Assembly: GCA_902476265.1 (NCBI GenBank)
Contig: CABSCP010000045.1
Span: forward strand, 1-34,563
Direction: 5' to 3'
Source: an uncultured Lachnospiraceae bacterium
Lineage (GTDB): Bacteria; Bacillota; Clostridia; Lachnospirales; Lachnospiraceae
DNA: 34,563 nt
Shown: piece after piece, positions 18,183 through 26,909 of the stretch
Position numbering within the stretch: position 1 is the stretch's first letter
How the letters are laid out: each line of letters opens with the position of its first letter
Position numbers and translations under genes: made by a program
The notes under the pieces: generated by a model
Seen by the model: the letters and a program-made list of their open reading frames with translations, nothing else
Databases searched by the model: none
What the model was told of the DNA's origin: nothing

Positions 18183-18995
18183 TCAGCCCATTTTATGACG
18201 GACCGTTTCCAGATCCTCATCCTTTTTTACGATTACGCCGATAAAAGGAAGTTCCTTTTTAATCCGCTCTGTGGCAATCCCGCCGATCTGCAGGGCATTG
18301 ATCCAGTCGATCAGTTCTGATGTGCTGGGCTTTTTGCGGATATCCCGGAAGGTTCTGATTTCATAGAACACTTCCATTGCTTCTTTGAGCAGCTTGTCCT
18401 CCACGTCCGGATAATGTACCCGCACAATTTCTTCCATCAGCGCTTCCTCCGGGAAGTCGATGTAATGGAAAATGCAGCGGCGCAGAAACGCATCCGGCAA
18501 TTCCTTCTCCGCGTTGGAGGTGATGATCACGATGGGGCGGTGTTTCGCCTTCACTGTTCTCTTCGTTTCATGGATATAAAATTCCATCTGGTCCAGTTCC
18601 CACAAAAGGTCATTGGGAAACTCCAGATCCGCCTTATCGATTTCATCGATCAGCAGCACCACCTGCTCGTCCGCTTCAAATGCCTCGCCCAGCTTCCCAA
18701 GCTTGATATATCTCGCAATATCGTCCACGCCTTCTTCGCCAAACTGCCCGTCATAGAGACGCTGGATGGTGTCATACATATACAGACCGTCCTGGGCCTT
18801 TGTGGTGGACTTGATGTTCCAGATGATCAGCTTTTTGCCGAGAGATTTCGCTACTGCCTCCGCCAGCATGGTTTTGCCGGTTCCGGGTTCGCCCTTGATC
18901 AAAAGGGGCTTCTGGAGGGCGATCGCCACATTGACGCTGGCCATCAGCTGTTCGCTGGCTACATATTGTGTTGTGCTGTTAAAAGATTGGTTCAT
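18183..18995 (-). CDS. MoxR-family AAA+ ATPase
   Basis: A 270-residue AAA+ ATPase. Walker A is GEPGTGKT (35-42), Walker B VLLIDEID (113-120), sensor 1 ITSN (158-161), and the Arg finger region DAFLRRC is at about 168-174. The absence of other domains and the VWA partner next door place it in the MoxR group, which remodels or activates client proteins. AAGGAGA lies ten bases before the ATG. It starts the run MoxR, VWA, HD-GYP, DUF6709-like and nitroreductase, all on one strand with gaps of 13-28 bp. Confidence 0.92.
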   Translation of the reverse strand: MNQSFNSTTQYVASEQLMASVNVAIALQKPLLIKGEPGTGKTMLAEAVAKSLGKKLIIWNIKSTTKAQDGLYMYDTIQRLYDGQFGEEGVDDIARYIKLGKLGEAFEADEQVVLLIDEIDKADLEFPNDLLWELDQMEFYIHETKRTVKAKHRPIVIITSNAEKELPDAFLRRCIFHYIDFPEEALMEEIVRVHYPDVEDKLLKEAMEVFYEIRTFRDIRKKPSTSELIDWINALQIGGIATERIKKELPFIGVIVKKDEDLETVRHKMG

Positions 18996-19046
18996 GTAAA
19001 TTAGTTCTCCTTTATTTTATGCTGTGGTAACTGCCTTTGAAAACAA

Positions 19047-19115
19047 TGATCGGCAGTGCAGACAAAGATCATTTGATTGTAAAAATCAAATAAGCTTTGC
19101 CTACACTGTCGATTA
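19047..19115. repeat. Long imperfect palindrome, 69 bases
   Basis: Arms of about 32 bases flank the five-base loop GTAAA (19079-19083). In the core arms 19051-19078 and 19084-19111, 23 of 28 positions pair, and some of the rest are G-U. The apical ATTTGATT/AATCAAAT is perfect. It lies between the prepilin-like gene and the MoxR gene and could be a terminator, a small structured RNA, or a miniature transposable element. Confidence 0.7.
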
Positions 19116-19152
19116 CATCAGTAAAGTAGTTTCCTTAACAGACATGCTTTCA

Positions 19153-19929
19153 TTATTCAAGTTCCTTGAAATCTGTTACTTCAACCCATTCTCTATGATT
19201 ATTTTTGCCATATGTATTTTCTTCCAGTATTTTTCGTATTTCTTCCTCTGTAGTGTATTTTCTCCAAGATGCAATCTCCCTAGGGTTCGTAGCATCGCCA
19301 TTATAGTTTAAATGCCTATACCAAATTCCCTTTTTGGGATCATACACATATGATACCATATATCCAGGCTCACCATCACTTTTAGATGTCGCATATAACC
19401 ACGCACTTTGGGATTTTTCTGCTAAAAATGGCTGAATATTAAGTTCTTCTCCTTCAATTTCTATTTTAGGCCATTTATTACCATTCTTTTTATAAAATTC
19501 TCGTCGCAATTCATCATTCGTTTTGCTTGTACTGGAATTAACAAATTCCACAAAATCTTTATAAAGTCCCTGGCTCTTCCAATCTGCACTCTTTCCTTCA
19601 TCCCCACCATGTATACACCCCAATGTAATCTCCGGTACTCCGCCTTTCTCTGTGAGTGTAACAGTATATTCATTCCCGTCTGTACATTTAATATCTGAAT
19701 CATGTGCATACTTCTGCATATCTTCTTCAGTCACCAAATTCCCTAACCCATATTCATAATACAACTCATGCAGCAACTCCCTTTTATTAACCTGGCAGGC
19801 AGCAGCCTTCGCTTTACTCACATATCGAACAATGCCTGGCACAAGAATCGCCATCAGGATCCCGATGATCACAATGACGACGATCATCTCCATCAAGGTA
19901 AACCCCTTATTCGCATATTTTTTTCTCAT
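19153..19929 (-). CDS. Orphan type IV prepilin-like protein
   Basis: A 258-residue protein with a class III signal peptide: a basic leader MRKKYANKG, cleavage after G9, F10 as mature residue 1, and E14 at mature position 5. It continues into the hydrophobic helix VVIVIIGILMAILVPGIV. The mature domain is large for a major pilin and carries VSYVYDPKKGIWYRHLNY, so it may be a minor pseudopilin or surface protein. It would need prepilin peptidase and an assembly ATPase, none of which is encoded here. The ATG at 19929 follows AGGATGG; the upstream extension of the frame lacks a ribosome site and would spoil the signal. Base composition is more AT-rich than its neighbours, suggesting acquisition. 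Confidence 0.85.
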   Translation of the reverse strand: MRKKYANKGFTLMEMIVVIVIIGILMAILVPGIVRYVSKAKAAACQVNKRELLHELYYEYGLGNLVTEEDMQKYAHDSDIKCTDGNEYTVTLTEKGGVPEITLGCIHGGDEGKSADWKSQGLYKDFVEFVNSSTSKTNDELRREFYKKNGNKWPKIEIEGEELNIQPFLAEKSQSAWLYATSKSDGEPGYMVSYVYDPKKGIWYRHLNYNGDATNPREIASWRKYTTEEEIRKILEENTYGKNNHREWVEVTDFKELE

Positions 19930-20044
19930 CCGGCATCCATCCTTTCTCTTTTTAGCCCTCTCCCCCATTACCATAAATATTTCGTAAAGCTTTGCCGCAT
20001 ATTTCAAAATTCCAATACAAAAAGCTCAAAAAACCGCGCTTGAA

Positions 20045-20073
20045 TTGACGATAATTACATGTTACGATATTTA
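20045..20073 (+). promoter_or_regulatory. Promoter of metF
   Basis: TTGACG (20045-20050) and TATTTA (20068-20073) lie 17 bases apart, 35 bases before the start codon. The leader is too short for a SAM or similar riboswitch. Confidence 0.6.
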
Positions 20074-20108
20074 CTGACTAAAATCAAGAAAATTCGAGGA
20101 AATTATAA

Positions 20109-20966
20109 ATGATCAAGAATCTATTTGGCAACGGCAGGCAGACCCTTTCCTTTGAAGTGTTCCCTCCAAAAAAGGAAGAAGATTTTGAAAATGCCTACTC
20201 CGTTTTAAACGAATTGTCCGGGCTGAACCCCGATTTCATCAGCGTCACTTATGGAGCCGGCGGAAGTAAGTCAAAAAAGACGGTGGAAATCGCTTCCTAT
20301 ATCCAGAATACGCTGCACATCCCTGCGCTGGCACACATGACCTGTGTAGGCTCCAGGATCTCGGACCTTCGCCAGGTCATTTCCTCTTTAAAGGAAAATG
20401 GAATCGATCATGTTTTAGCCCTGCGGGGCGACCGTCCCGTGTGGATGGACGACGAACAGTTCAACAGCCGTGATTTTGACCACGCCAGTGATCTGGTCCG
20501 CTTTTTAAAGGGAAATACGGATCTTCATATCGCCGGCGCCTGTTACCCGGAAAAGCATTATGAGGCTGTAGACATGGATTCCGACATCCTTCATCTGAAA
20601 GAAAAGGCCGACGCGGGCGCAGAATTTTTAATCACCCAGCTCTTCTTTGAAAACGACAGCTTCTACCGTTTCCTGGAAAAAAAGGAAAAGGCAGGGATCA
20701 GCCTTCCCGTATGCGCCGGAATCATGCCCATCACTTCCGCAAAGCAGCTGGGCACCACCGTCACCCTTTCCGGTTCTTCCGTTCCCAAAGAACTGGCCGA
20801 TCTCATTGCCGCCTATGGGGATTCAAAAGAGGATATGCGCAAAGCCGGGATTGCTTATGCGGTAAAGCAGATCCGGGATCTGAAAGCGCACGGTGTGGAC
20901 GGCATTCACATTTATTCCATGAACAAACCGAAAACGACCCGTGAAATAGTGGAAGCGGTCAAATGA
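20109..20966 (+). CDS. metF: 5,10-Methylenetetrahydrofolate reductase
   Basis: A 285-residue FAD-dependent TIM-barrel enzyme reducing methylene-THF to methyl-THF for methionine synthesis (and the Wood-Ljungdahl route in acetogens). The N-terminal LSFEVFPPK contains E16, matching the catalytic glutamate (E28 in E. coli). Also visible are SVTYGAGGS, LALRGDRP and FLITQLFF. The length is that of the bacterial single-domain form. GAGGAAA precedes the ATG. It stands alone: its promoter is close upstream and a terminator overlaps its stop. No zinc-finger MetV partner (as in some acetogens) is adjacent. Confidence 0.93.
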   Translation: MIKNLFGNGRQTLSFEVFPPKKEEDFENAYSVLNELSGLNPDFISVTYGAGGSKSKKTVEIASYIQNTLHIPALAHMTCVGSRISDLRQVISSLKENGIDHVLALRGDRPVWMDDEQFNSRDFDHASDLVRFLKGNTDLHIAGACYPEKHYEAVDMDSDILHLKEKADAGAEFLITQLFFENDSFYRFLEKKEKAGISLPVCAGIMPITSAKQLGTTVTLSGSSVPKELADLIAAYGDSKEDMRKAGIAYAVKQIRDLKAHGVDGIHIYSMNKPKTTREIVEAVK

Positions 20967-20973
20967 CCGCTTC
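20952..20973 (+). terminator. Terminator overlapping the metF stop codon
   Basis: A perfect 10-bp stem GAAGCGGTCA / TGACCGCTTC with two-base loop AA, followed by TTTCTGTT. The TGA stop of metF forms the first bases of the right arm. Confidence 0.75.
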
Positions 20974-21043
20974 TTTCTGTTATTTGTTCCCGGCAATCTG
21001 TTTTTCCGAAAGAAAACCCGGTTTGCCGGTCTTAAAAACGTTC

Positions 21044-21619
21044 TCACCCAACCGCCCAGCTTTCCTCTCCTCCCGTTTTCCGGGGTAACATGACGATGAT
21101 TTCCGATTGGGTCTGCTCATCCAGAGGCTCGCCCTTTTTTTGGATAACAAGTCTGTCAGCACCGCTTTCCACTTCAATCATACAGCGATAACTGCCCCTT
21201 TGTCCGGCAGGAACAGCCATCGTGTTCTCTATCTGACCGGCAAAGTCATAGTTATCATCGTAGTTTAAATACAAATTGTAAATTTGAAGGGAATCTCTGT
21301 CTGCCGCATCCGTATAAAATTCAATCAGCCTTTGAGGAGCAGCGGTAAAAGAACCGATGTTTCTGCAAACCAGGATGACTTCGTATAAGGTGAAGCCCTC
21401 ATAGCTTTCATATCCGTTGTAGGATGTGCCGCGGTTTATGACATACGCGGTTTCAAAATTCAACGGATTGGCATCATATTTCATCCGATAAGTCATCTTA
21501 TCCTGATAAGACGAAGTGGCACCCAGACAGATCGGTATGACGACAGAAAACAACACAATAAAATAAATCAGGGCCGTCAACGGGAGTTTACTTTTGGACT
21601 CTTCCATTTTCCAGCGCAT
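21044..21619 (-). CDS. Single-pass membrane protein of unknown function
   Basis: A 191-residue protein I do not recognise. One helix at about 13-33 (LTALIYFIVLFSVVIPICLG) is followed by an extracytoplasmic domain of about 155 residues, rich in Tyr, Asp and Asn, with a beta-sandwich look (FTLYEVILVCRNIGSF, GQRGSYRCMIEVESGAD). ATG 21619 overlaps the stop of the preceding zinc-ribbon gene as TGATG, with GGAGGT upstream, so the two are translationally coupled and should act together. The longer frame with an upstream start is rejected for lack of a ribosome site. It is last in the der-plsY-gpsA run. Confidence 0.7.
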   Translation of the reverse strand: MRWKMEESKSKLPLTALIYFIVLFSVVIPICLGATSSYQDKMTYRMKYDANPLNFETAYVINRGTSYNGYESYEGFTLYEVILVCRNIGSFTAAPQRLIEFYTDAADRDSLQIYNLYLNYDDNYDFAGQIENTMAVPAGQRGSYRCMIEVESGADRLVIQKKGEPLDEQTQSEIIVMLPRKTGGEESWAVG

Positions 21620-22455
21620 CACTCCACCTCCCCGCTGTTTAATCCGCACTGCAGTTCAGGTATTCCATCCAAATCAATCCATCCTTCCGCGAAAACTGTC
21701 TGCGGTTCCTCTCCTCCGTGAGCCTGCGCCACAAGGCCGATATGTCCGGCCTGTTCGTCCACCAGAAAAAACAGATACCCTTCTTCAAGTCTTCCGTTTC
21801 CCAGCCCATAGCTGTAAAGAAGTTCCTTTTCCGTCAGCCCCAGCGGCGCCAGGTATTCCTTCATGCTGTAGGAATCCAAAGGGCTTTTATAATAGACATT
21901 GCCCCCGGTTTCATAGGTCAGATAGATTTCATCCAGTCTGCCGTCAAAACTGTATTCTTCGCTGACAGCCTCCATATGAATACCGTACAGGGATAGGCCC
22001 GGCGGCATCTTTGCCTGAAAGTCCACCATCCCGCCTTCCAGAAAGGTCAGTTTTACTGGCGCTTCCAGGTATTCCCCATCCAGCGCCAGTCCGCTTTCCC
22101 AATCCGTTTTTTCCACCGTATGTTCCGTCTGTATGGATTTTTGCAAATATTCCCGTTTCCATTGCAGATTGACCAGGGCGAAAAAAAGAGGGATTATAAG
22201 AACCGCGGCGGGAACTGCAACTGCCAGAAAAACCAAATGGGCCCTGCTTTTTTGAGCCGGCTGTTTCATGGCCTGCTGTCTCTGAAAGTCCTTTCTGTCG
22301 TCCGGCCAGCGAAACTCTTTTCGTCTTTCTCCGTTTTCTTGCTCCGGGCCCGAAACCGTAATGTGCTTTCCGTTATATGCCCCGCACTTTGGGCAAAGAC
22401 CGCTGTATACGTCAACGTCAAATTTCTTTCCGCATTTCTGACATCTGATCTTCAC
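21619..22455 (-). CDS. Zinc-ribbon membrane protein
   Basis: A 278-residue protein. The N-terminal zinc ribbon has CxxC pairs C5/C8 and C21/C24 (RCQKCGKKF and LCPKCGAYN). A polar linker leads to a membrane helix at about 73-95, then an extracytoplasmic domain with LDEIYLTYETGGNVYYK. The ribbon faces the cytoplasm and the C-terminus is outside. The GTG start is set by GGGAGG seven bases upstream. It follows gpsA by 35 bp and is coupled to the next gene. Function unknown; the extracytoplasmic domain may sense or bind something at the surface. Confidence 0.75.
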   Translation of the reverse strand: MKIRCQKCGKKFDVDVYSGLCPKCGAYNGKHITVSGPEQENGERRKEFRWPDDRKDFQRQQAMKQPAQKSRAHLVFLAVAVPAAVLIIPLFFALVNLQWKREYLQKSIQTEHTVEKTDWESGLALDGEYLEAPVKLTFLEGGMVDFQAKMPPGLSLYGIHMEAVSEEYSFDGRLDEIYLTYETGGNVYYKSPLDSYSMKEYLAPLGLTEKELLYSYGLGNGRLEEGYLFFLVDEQAGHIGLVAQAHGGEEPQTVFAEGWIDLDGIPELQCGLNSGEVE

Positions 22456-22490
22456 TCAAGTCCTCCCTTCCGCCTGTTCGCTGTCGGTAT

Positions 22491-23501
22491 TCAGGACCAT
22501 TCCGCATCGGAAATTTCAATCTTTTTATCCCGCAGCATCAGGTCTTTCACCGCATCCGCGGCGGGTTTCCCACCAAAGAGTACTTCGTTCACCTGCTCGA
22601 TGATGGGCAGGGAAATGTCATATTTTTCTGCAAGACCCATGGCGGCTTTGGCGGAATAAACGCCTTCCACCACCATTTTCACCTCAGCCATCGCCTCTTC
22701 CATGGTATAGCCCTTTCCGATCAGAATCCCGGCCCGGCGGTTCCTGGAATGCATGCTGGCGCAGGTCACAATCAGATCCCCGATGCCGGACAGCCCGCAG
22801 AACGTTTCAAAACGTCCGCCCATAGCCGTGCCCAGTCTGGCGATTTCGGTAATTCCCCTGGTGATCAGGGCCGCTTTTGTATTGTCGCCGTAACCCAGAC
22901 CGTCGGCGATCCCCGCCGCCAGGGCAACCACATTTTTCAAAGCGGCTCCCAGCTCAATGCCCAGCACATCCGGGCTGGTATACACACGGAAAACCGGACT
23001 CATAAAAATATTCTGAATGTATTCCGCAGTCTTTTTTGTCTTTGCGCCCACAACGATTGTGGTAGGCAGACCTTTTCCCACTTCCTCCGCATGAGAAGGT
23101 CCGGAAAGAACCGCCACATCCGCCTGGGGCACTTCCTCTTCGATGATCTGGGAAAGTGTCATCAGCGTATGCTCTTCGATTCCCTTCGCTACATTGACAA
23201 TGATCTGACCGCCCGCCACCACATTTTTAAGCTGGTGGGAAGTGCTCCTTGTAAAAGGGGAAGGAACCGCCAGTACCAGCAGATCCTTTCCTTCCACCGC
23301 CTCTTTTAAATCTGTGGTAAAGGTGACACTTTCCGGCAGGATCACACCGGGCAGCTTGCTTTTCTGTTCATGATCCCGTTTGAACATCTCAATTTCATCC
23401 GCCAGAGCGCTCCATACTTCCACTTCATGTCCGTTATTGGATAACAGCCATGCCAGGGCGGTTCCCCAGCTTCCTGCACCGATCATCCCGATTTTCGCCA
23501 T
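22491..23501 (-). CDS. gpsA: Glycerol-3-phosphate dehydrogenase [NAD(P)+]
   Basis: A 336-residue enzyme reducing dihydroxyacetone phosphate to sn-glycerol 3-phosphate, the backbone for phospholipids. The N-terminal dinucleotide loop is IGAGSWGTALAWLL; PSPFTRS, VAKGIEE, LSGPSHAEE and the catalytic-region LGAALKNVVALAAGIADGLG follow in order. The start codon is separated from the plsY stop by one base, so the pair is coupled. It supplies PlsY with substrate, and their adjacency matches Firmicutes membrane-lipid operons. Confidence 0.97.
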   Translation of the reverse strand: MAKIGMIGAGSWGTALAWLLSNNGHEVEVWSALADEIEMFKRDHEQKSKLPGVILPESVTFTTDLKEAVEGKDLLVLAVPSPFTRSTSHQLKNVVAGGQIIVNVAKGIEEHTLMTLSQIIEEEVPQADVAVLSGPSHAEEVGKGLPTTIVVGAKTKKTAEYIQNIFMSPVFRVYTSPDVLGIELGAALKNVVALAAGIADGLGYGDNTKAALITRGITEIARLGTAMGGRFETFCGLSGIGDLIVTCASMHSRNRRAGILIGKGYTMEEAMAEVKMVVEGVYSAKAAMGLAEKYDISLPIIEQVNEVLFGGKPAADAVKDLMLRDKKIEISDAEWS

Positions 23502-23502
23502 A

Positions 23503-24174
23503 CTATTTCCCTTCTTCCTGCGTTACCGCTTCTTTATTTTTCTTGAAAAGATAGGTTTTGCGCTCTTCCCCACGAACCAGTCTTCCGATATTTTCCCGAT
23601 GCTTCCAGTAAGCCATCACCGTCAGTAATGCGGCGATTATGTAAAGCTCAACGCGATGGGCGGGGGGCATGGAAAACACATCCATCTGTCCCATGACCAC
23701 AATCTGAATCATGAATCCCGCATAGACCAGCAAAGAGCCCAGGGATACAAAATGAGTGGTCAGAAAAGTCCCGAAAAACAGGATTACGCCCATGGGTATG
23801 AACGCGGGATGAATGGAAAGGATCAGTCCGGCCGTGGCCGCGATCCCTTTGCCTCCTTTAAATCCCAGATAGAACGGATAGTTATGTCCCAGAATCGCGC
23901 CCGCCGCCGCATACAGCGCCAACAGGTAATACATGTCAACCGGACTGTCGGTAAAAATCAGCCGTACCGCCACAATTGCCAGAATACACTTGAGAACATC
24001 CCCTGCAAATACGATCAGCCCTGCCTTTGTGCCCAGCACCCGCAGGGTATTGGTGGTTCCGGCGTTGCCGCTGCCGTATTTGCGGATATCAATTCCATGT
24101 AACCTTCCATAAATATATGCGGTCTGAAACAGGCCGAATACATATCCGATCGCCAATGCCGCCAAACGTTCCAT
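23503..24174 (-). CDS. plsY: Acyl-phosphate:glycerol-3-phosphate acyltransferase
   Basis: A 223-residue polytopic membrane enzyme making lysophosphatidic acid from acyl-phosphate and glycerol 3-phosphate. The three PlsY motifs are visible: YGSGNAGTTNTLR (about 37-49), GHNYPFYLGFKGGKGIA (about 97-113) and a third conserved segment near 150. Several hydrophobic helices cover most of the chain. A charged tail extends beyond the last helix. Its start follows the der stop by one base and its stop precedes gpsA by one base. Confidence 0.97.
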   Translation of the reverse strand: MERLAALAIGYVFGLFQTAYIYGRLHGIDIRKYGSGNAGTTNTLRVLGTKAGLIVFAGDVLKCILAIVAVRLIFTDSPVDMYYLLALYAAAGAILGHNYPFYLGFKGGKGIAATAGLILSIHPAFIPMGVILFFGTFLTTHFVSLGSLLVYAGFMIQIVVMGQMDVFSMPPAHRVELYIIAALLTVMAYWKHRENIGRLVRGEERKTYLFKKNKEAVTQEEGK

Positions 24175-24175
24175 A

Positions 24176-25513
24176 TCAGTTGTTCTCCTTCCTCTCCCGA
24201 ATGATGAATTTCAAAGGTGTCCCTCTGAAGCCGAAAGCTTCCCTGATTTTATTTTCGATATATCTGGTATAGGAAAAATGCATCAGTTCCTTATCGTTTA
24301 CAAAAATAACAAAGGTAGGGGGCTTCACCGCCACCTGGGTGATATAATACAGACGCAGACGCTTTCCCTTATCGGAAGGGGGCTGCTGCAGGGCCACCGC
24401 TTCCGTCATGATCTCATTCAACACGCCCGTCGCCACCCGCAGCGCATGGTTTTCAATCACCGCGTCAATGGTTTCAAACAACTTTGGCAGCCTCTGCCCT
24501 GTGAGTGCCGAAATAAAAATGATCTCCGCATAGGGCATAAAGGACAGCGTATTGCGGATTTTTTCCTGGAAGCGGTAAATGGTCTTATCATCCTTCTCAA
24601 TGGCATCCCATTTGTTGACCGCAATGATCATTCCCTTCCCTCTTTCATGGGCAATGCCGGCAATCTTGGCATCCTGCTCTGTCACACCGTCTTTGGCGTC
24701 AATGACCAAAACCACCACATCGGCCCGTTCCACCGCGCTGACTGTGCGCACGATCATATAGCGCTCCAGTTCTTCTTTGATTTTATTCTTCCGGCGAAGT
24801 CCCGCGGTATCGATAAATACATATTCCCGTCCGCCGTGCTCCACTTCGGTATCCACCGCATCTCTGGTGGTACCGGCAATGTCGGAAACGATCACCCGGT
24901 TTTCCCCGATCAGTTTATTGATGATGGAGGACTTTCCCACATTGGGTTTTCCTACAATGGCAACCCTCGGCCTGTCGTCTTCTCCGTTCTCTGCCGCATC
25001 TTCCGGGAAATGCTTCACCACTTCATCCAGCATATCCCCAAGCCCCATGCGGTTTGCCGCGGAGATTGGATAAGGATCTCCGATCCCCAGATTATAAAAC
25101 TCATAGACATCCGCCATATATTTCTGGAAGCTGTCCACTTTGTTGACTACCAGCACCACCGGTTTATGGGAGCGGCGCAGCATATCAGCCACCTTCGCAT
25201 CCGCATCCACCAGTCCCTGTTTTACGTCCACCATGAACAAAATGACATCTGCCGTGGCCATGGCAATTTCTGCCTGTTCCCGCATCTGGGACAAGATGAT
25301 ATCGCTGGAATCGGGCTCAATCCCTCCTGTATCAATCAGGGTGAACACCCTGTCCAGCCAAGTGATATCCGCATAAATCCGGTCTCTGGTAATGCCCGGC
25401 GTATCTTTTACAATTGAAATCATCTCTCCTGCAAGCGCATTGAACAGCGTGGATTTCCCCACATTAGGCCTTCCCACTACCGCCACAATGGGCTTTTGTT
25501 TTCTGTCTGCCAT
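24176..25513 (-). CDS. der: Ribosome-assembly GTPase Der (EngA)
   Basis: A 445-residue essential GTPase for 50S subunit maturation. It has the diagnostic tandem G domains: GRPNVGKST at 14-22 and GKPNVGKSS at 188-196, each with DTGG/DTAG and NKVD/NKWD motifs, then a KH-like C-terminal domain. AAGGAG precedes the ATG. The gene follows the DUF512 protein by 35 bp and leads directly into plsY, an arrangement common in Clostridia. No anomaly is seen. Confidence 0.98.
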   Translation of the reverse strand: MADRKQKPIVAVVGRPNVGKSTLFNALAGEMISIVKDTPGITRDRIYADITWLDRVFTLIDTGGIEPDSSDIILSQMREQAEIAMATADVILFMVDVKQGLVDADAKVADMLRRSHKPVVLVVNKVDSFQKYMADVYEFYNLGIGDPYPISAANRMGLGDMLDEVVKHFPEDAAENGEDDRPRVAIVGKPNVGKSSIINKLIGENRVIVSDIAGTTRDAVDTEVEHGGREYVFIDTAGLRRKNKIKEELERYMIVRTVSAVERADVVVLVIDAKDGVTEQDAKIAGIAHERGKGMIIAVNKWDAIEKDDKTIYRFQEKIRNTLSFMPYAEIIFISALTGQRLPKLFETIDAVIENHALRVATGVLNEIMTEAVALQQPPSDKGKRLRLYYITQVAVKPPTFVIFVNDKELMHFSYTRYIENKIREAFGFRGTPLKFIIRERKENN

Positions 25514-25548
25514 GAAAACTCCTTTCCGCCCTTACGGGCCTGTCATCC

Positions 25549-26886
25549 CTAAAATTCACCGAGGATTGCCTCCGTGAAATCATATCCGCTTGATTTTACA
25601 ATATTAACCGGAACTTGTAAAGCTTTCCTGATATCCTCCACCGTGTAATCGTCCAGCAGCACGGTTTCTCCGCTGCGCAATACATTTTGAGGAAGCAGCA
25701 GTTCTTCTCCCAGCGCTTCTCCGGTCAGCTGGGCAATGATATCCTGTCCGGTCAACAGCCCCGTCACTGTGATCCGCTCTCCGAAAAAGTCATTCCGAAT
25801 GGGATACACATTGACTTTCAGTCCTTCAAACACTTCTTCCATCCGGTTGGCAAGACGCTTTATATAAGGAAATGAAATCCGTCCGGTCACTGTGGAAATT
25901 TCCCGTTTCCTGCCTTTCCATCGTTTGACCGCACCGCTCTCTTCCAGCATCCGCATGGAATCTTCAAACTCTTCCGCCAAAAGCCGCAGCATTCCGACGC
26001 CGTTTTCCAGCTGCAGATAGCCGTCATAGTTATCCTCATCCGGCAGTTCCCTGTCCGCCAGAAGATACCATTCGTCGCTGGCATGTACAAAATGCAGTCC
26101 GTATTCGGGATATAGCTTATCCTGCCAGCGGTGGATGGTTTCCAGCACCGTAACAGCATCCTCTTTTGTAAACGGTTCCAGCGGATAAAGTCCTTCCCGG
26201 AATTTGGAAAGGCCCACCGGCACCACCGAAACGCTGCGCAGATGGGGCAGATATTTTGCCAGATCCGAAATGCTCCGTTCCAGTTCTTCCCCGTCGTTTA
26301 CACCTTTGCAAAGCACGATCTGTCCGTTCATCTCAATGCCCGCTTCATAAAAACGATCTGCTTTTTTCAGCGCTTCCCCCGCAAACCGGTTATTTAGCAT
26401 CTGACAGCGAAGTTTCGGATTGGTGGTCTGGAAAGAAATGTTGATGGGAGAAAGATGATATTTAATCACCCGTTCCACATCCTTATCAGACATGTTGGTG
26501 AGCGTCACATAATTTCCCTGTAAAAAGGAAAGCCGGGAATCATCGTCCTTGAAATAAAGGGTATCCCGCATCCCCTTCGGCATCTGGTCAATGAAGCAGA
26601 AAATGCACTTATTACAGCAGGAACGGTAATCATCCATCAGACCGTTCTCAAATTCCACCCCCAGGTCTTCCTCATATTCTTTGTCAATTTCCAATAGCCA
26701 CTCTTCTCCGGAAGGCTTTTGAATCAATACCTCTACATATTCGTCCTGGATCATGTATTGATAGTCAAAAATATCTTCCACCGCTTCGCCATTTATTTCA
26801 AGCAGTTTGTCCCCTGCTTCGATCTCCATTTCCTGTGCAATGCTGCCTTCCTGCACCGCTTTTATCAAATGTCCTTTTTCTTTCAT
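25549..26886 (-). CDS. DUF512-family radical-SAM-like protein
   Basis: A 445-residue protein with an N-terminal PDZ-like segment (about 5-65, IEAGDKLLEINGEAVEDIF), a Cys cluster C90-x3-C94-x2-C97 (SCCNKCIFCFID) of radical-SAM type, and the C-terminal DUF512 region. It is found upstream of der in many Clostridia; the biochemical role is not established. The ATG at 26886 is preferred over the GTG at 26892, because AAGGAG lies eight bases from the ATG and only two from the GTG. It is first in the der-plsY-gpsA transcription unit, with a good promoter just upstream. Confidence 0.9.
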   Translation of the reverse strand: MKEKGHLIKAVQEGSIAQEMEIEAGDKLLEINGEAVEDIFDYQYMIQDEYVEVLIQKPSGEEWLLEIDKEYEEDLGVEFENGLMDDYRSCCNKCIFCFIDQMPKGMRDTLYFKDDDSRLSFLQGNYVTLTNMSDKDVERVIKYHLSPINISFQTTNPKLRCQMLNNRFAGEALKKADRFYEAGIEMNGQIVLCKGVNDGEELERSISDLAKYLPHLRSVSVVPVGLSKFREGLYPLEPFTKEDAVTVLETIHRWQDKLYPEYGLHFVHASDEWYLLADRELPDEDNYDGYLQLENGVGMLRLLAEEFEDSMRMLEESGAVKRWKGRKREISTVTGRISFPYIKRLANRMEEVFEGLKVNVYPIRNDFFGERITVTGLLTGQDIIAQLTGEALGEELLLPQNVLRSGETVLLDDYTVEDIRKALQVPVNIVKSSGYDFTEAILGEF

Positions 26887-26909
26887 ATGCACTACTCCTT
26901 TTCCTTCCT

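Noticed and set aside
20074..20108. SAM or THF riboswitch before metF
   Set aside because: Only about 35 bases separate the promoter and the start codon, too few for either fold.
20974..21043. Terminator for the gpsA-side operon
   Set aside because: A short CCGG/CCGG stem next to T-rich sequence is present at about 21011-21031, but the stem is only four to five pairs. Too weak to call.
24278..25417. 379-residue plus-strand ORF
   Set aside because: Lies wholly antisense to der, whose motifs are unambiguous. Its length follows from codon bias of der.
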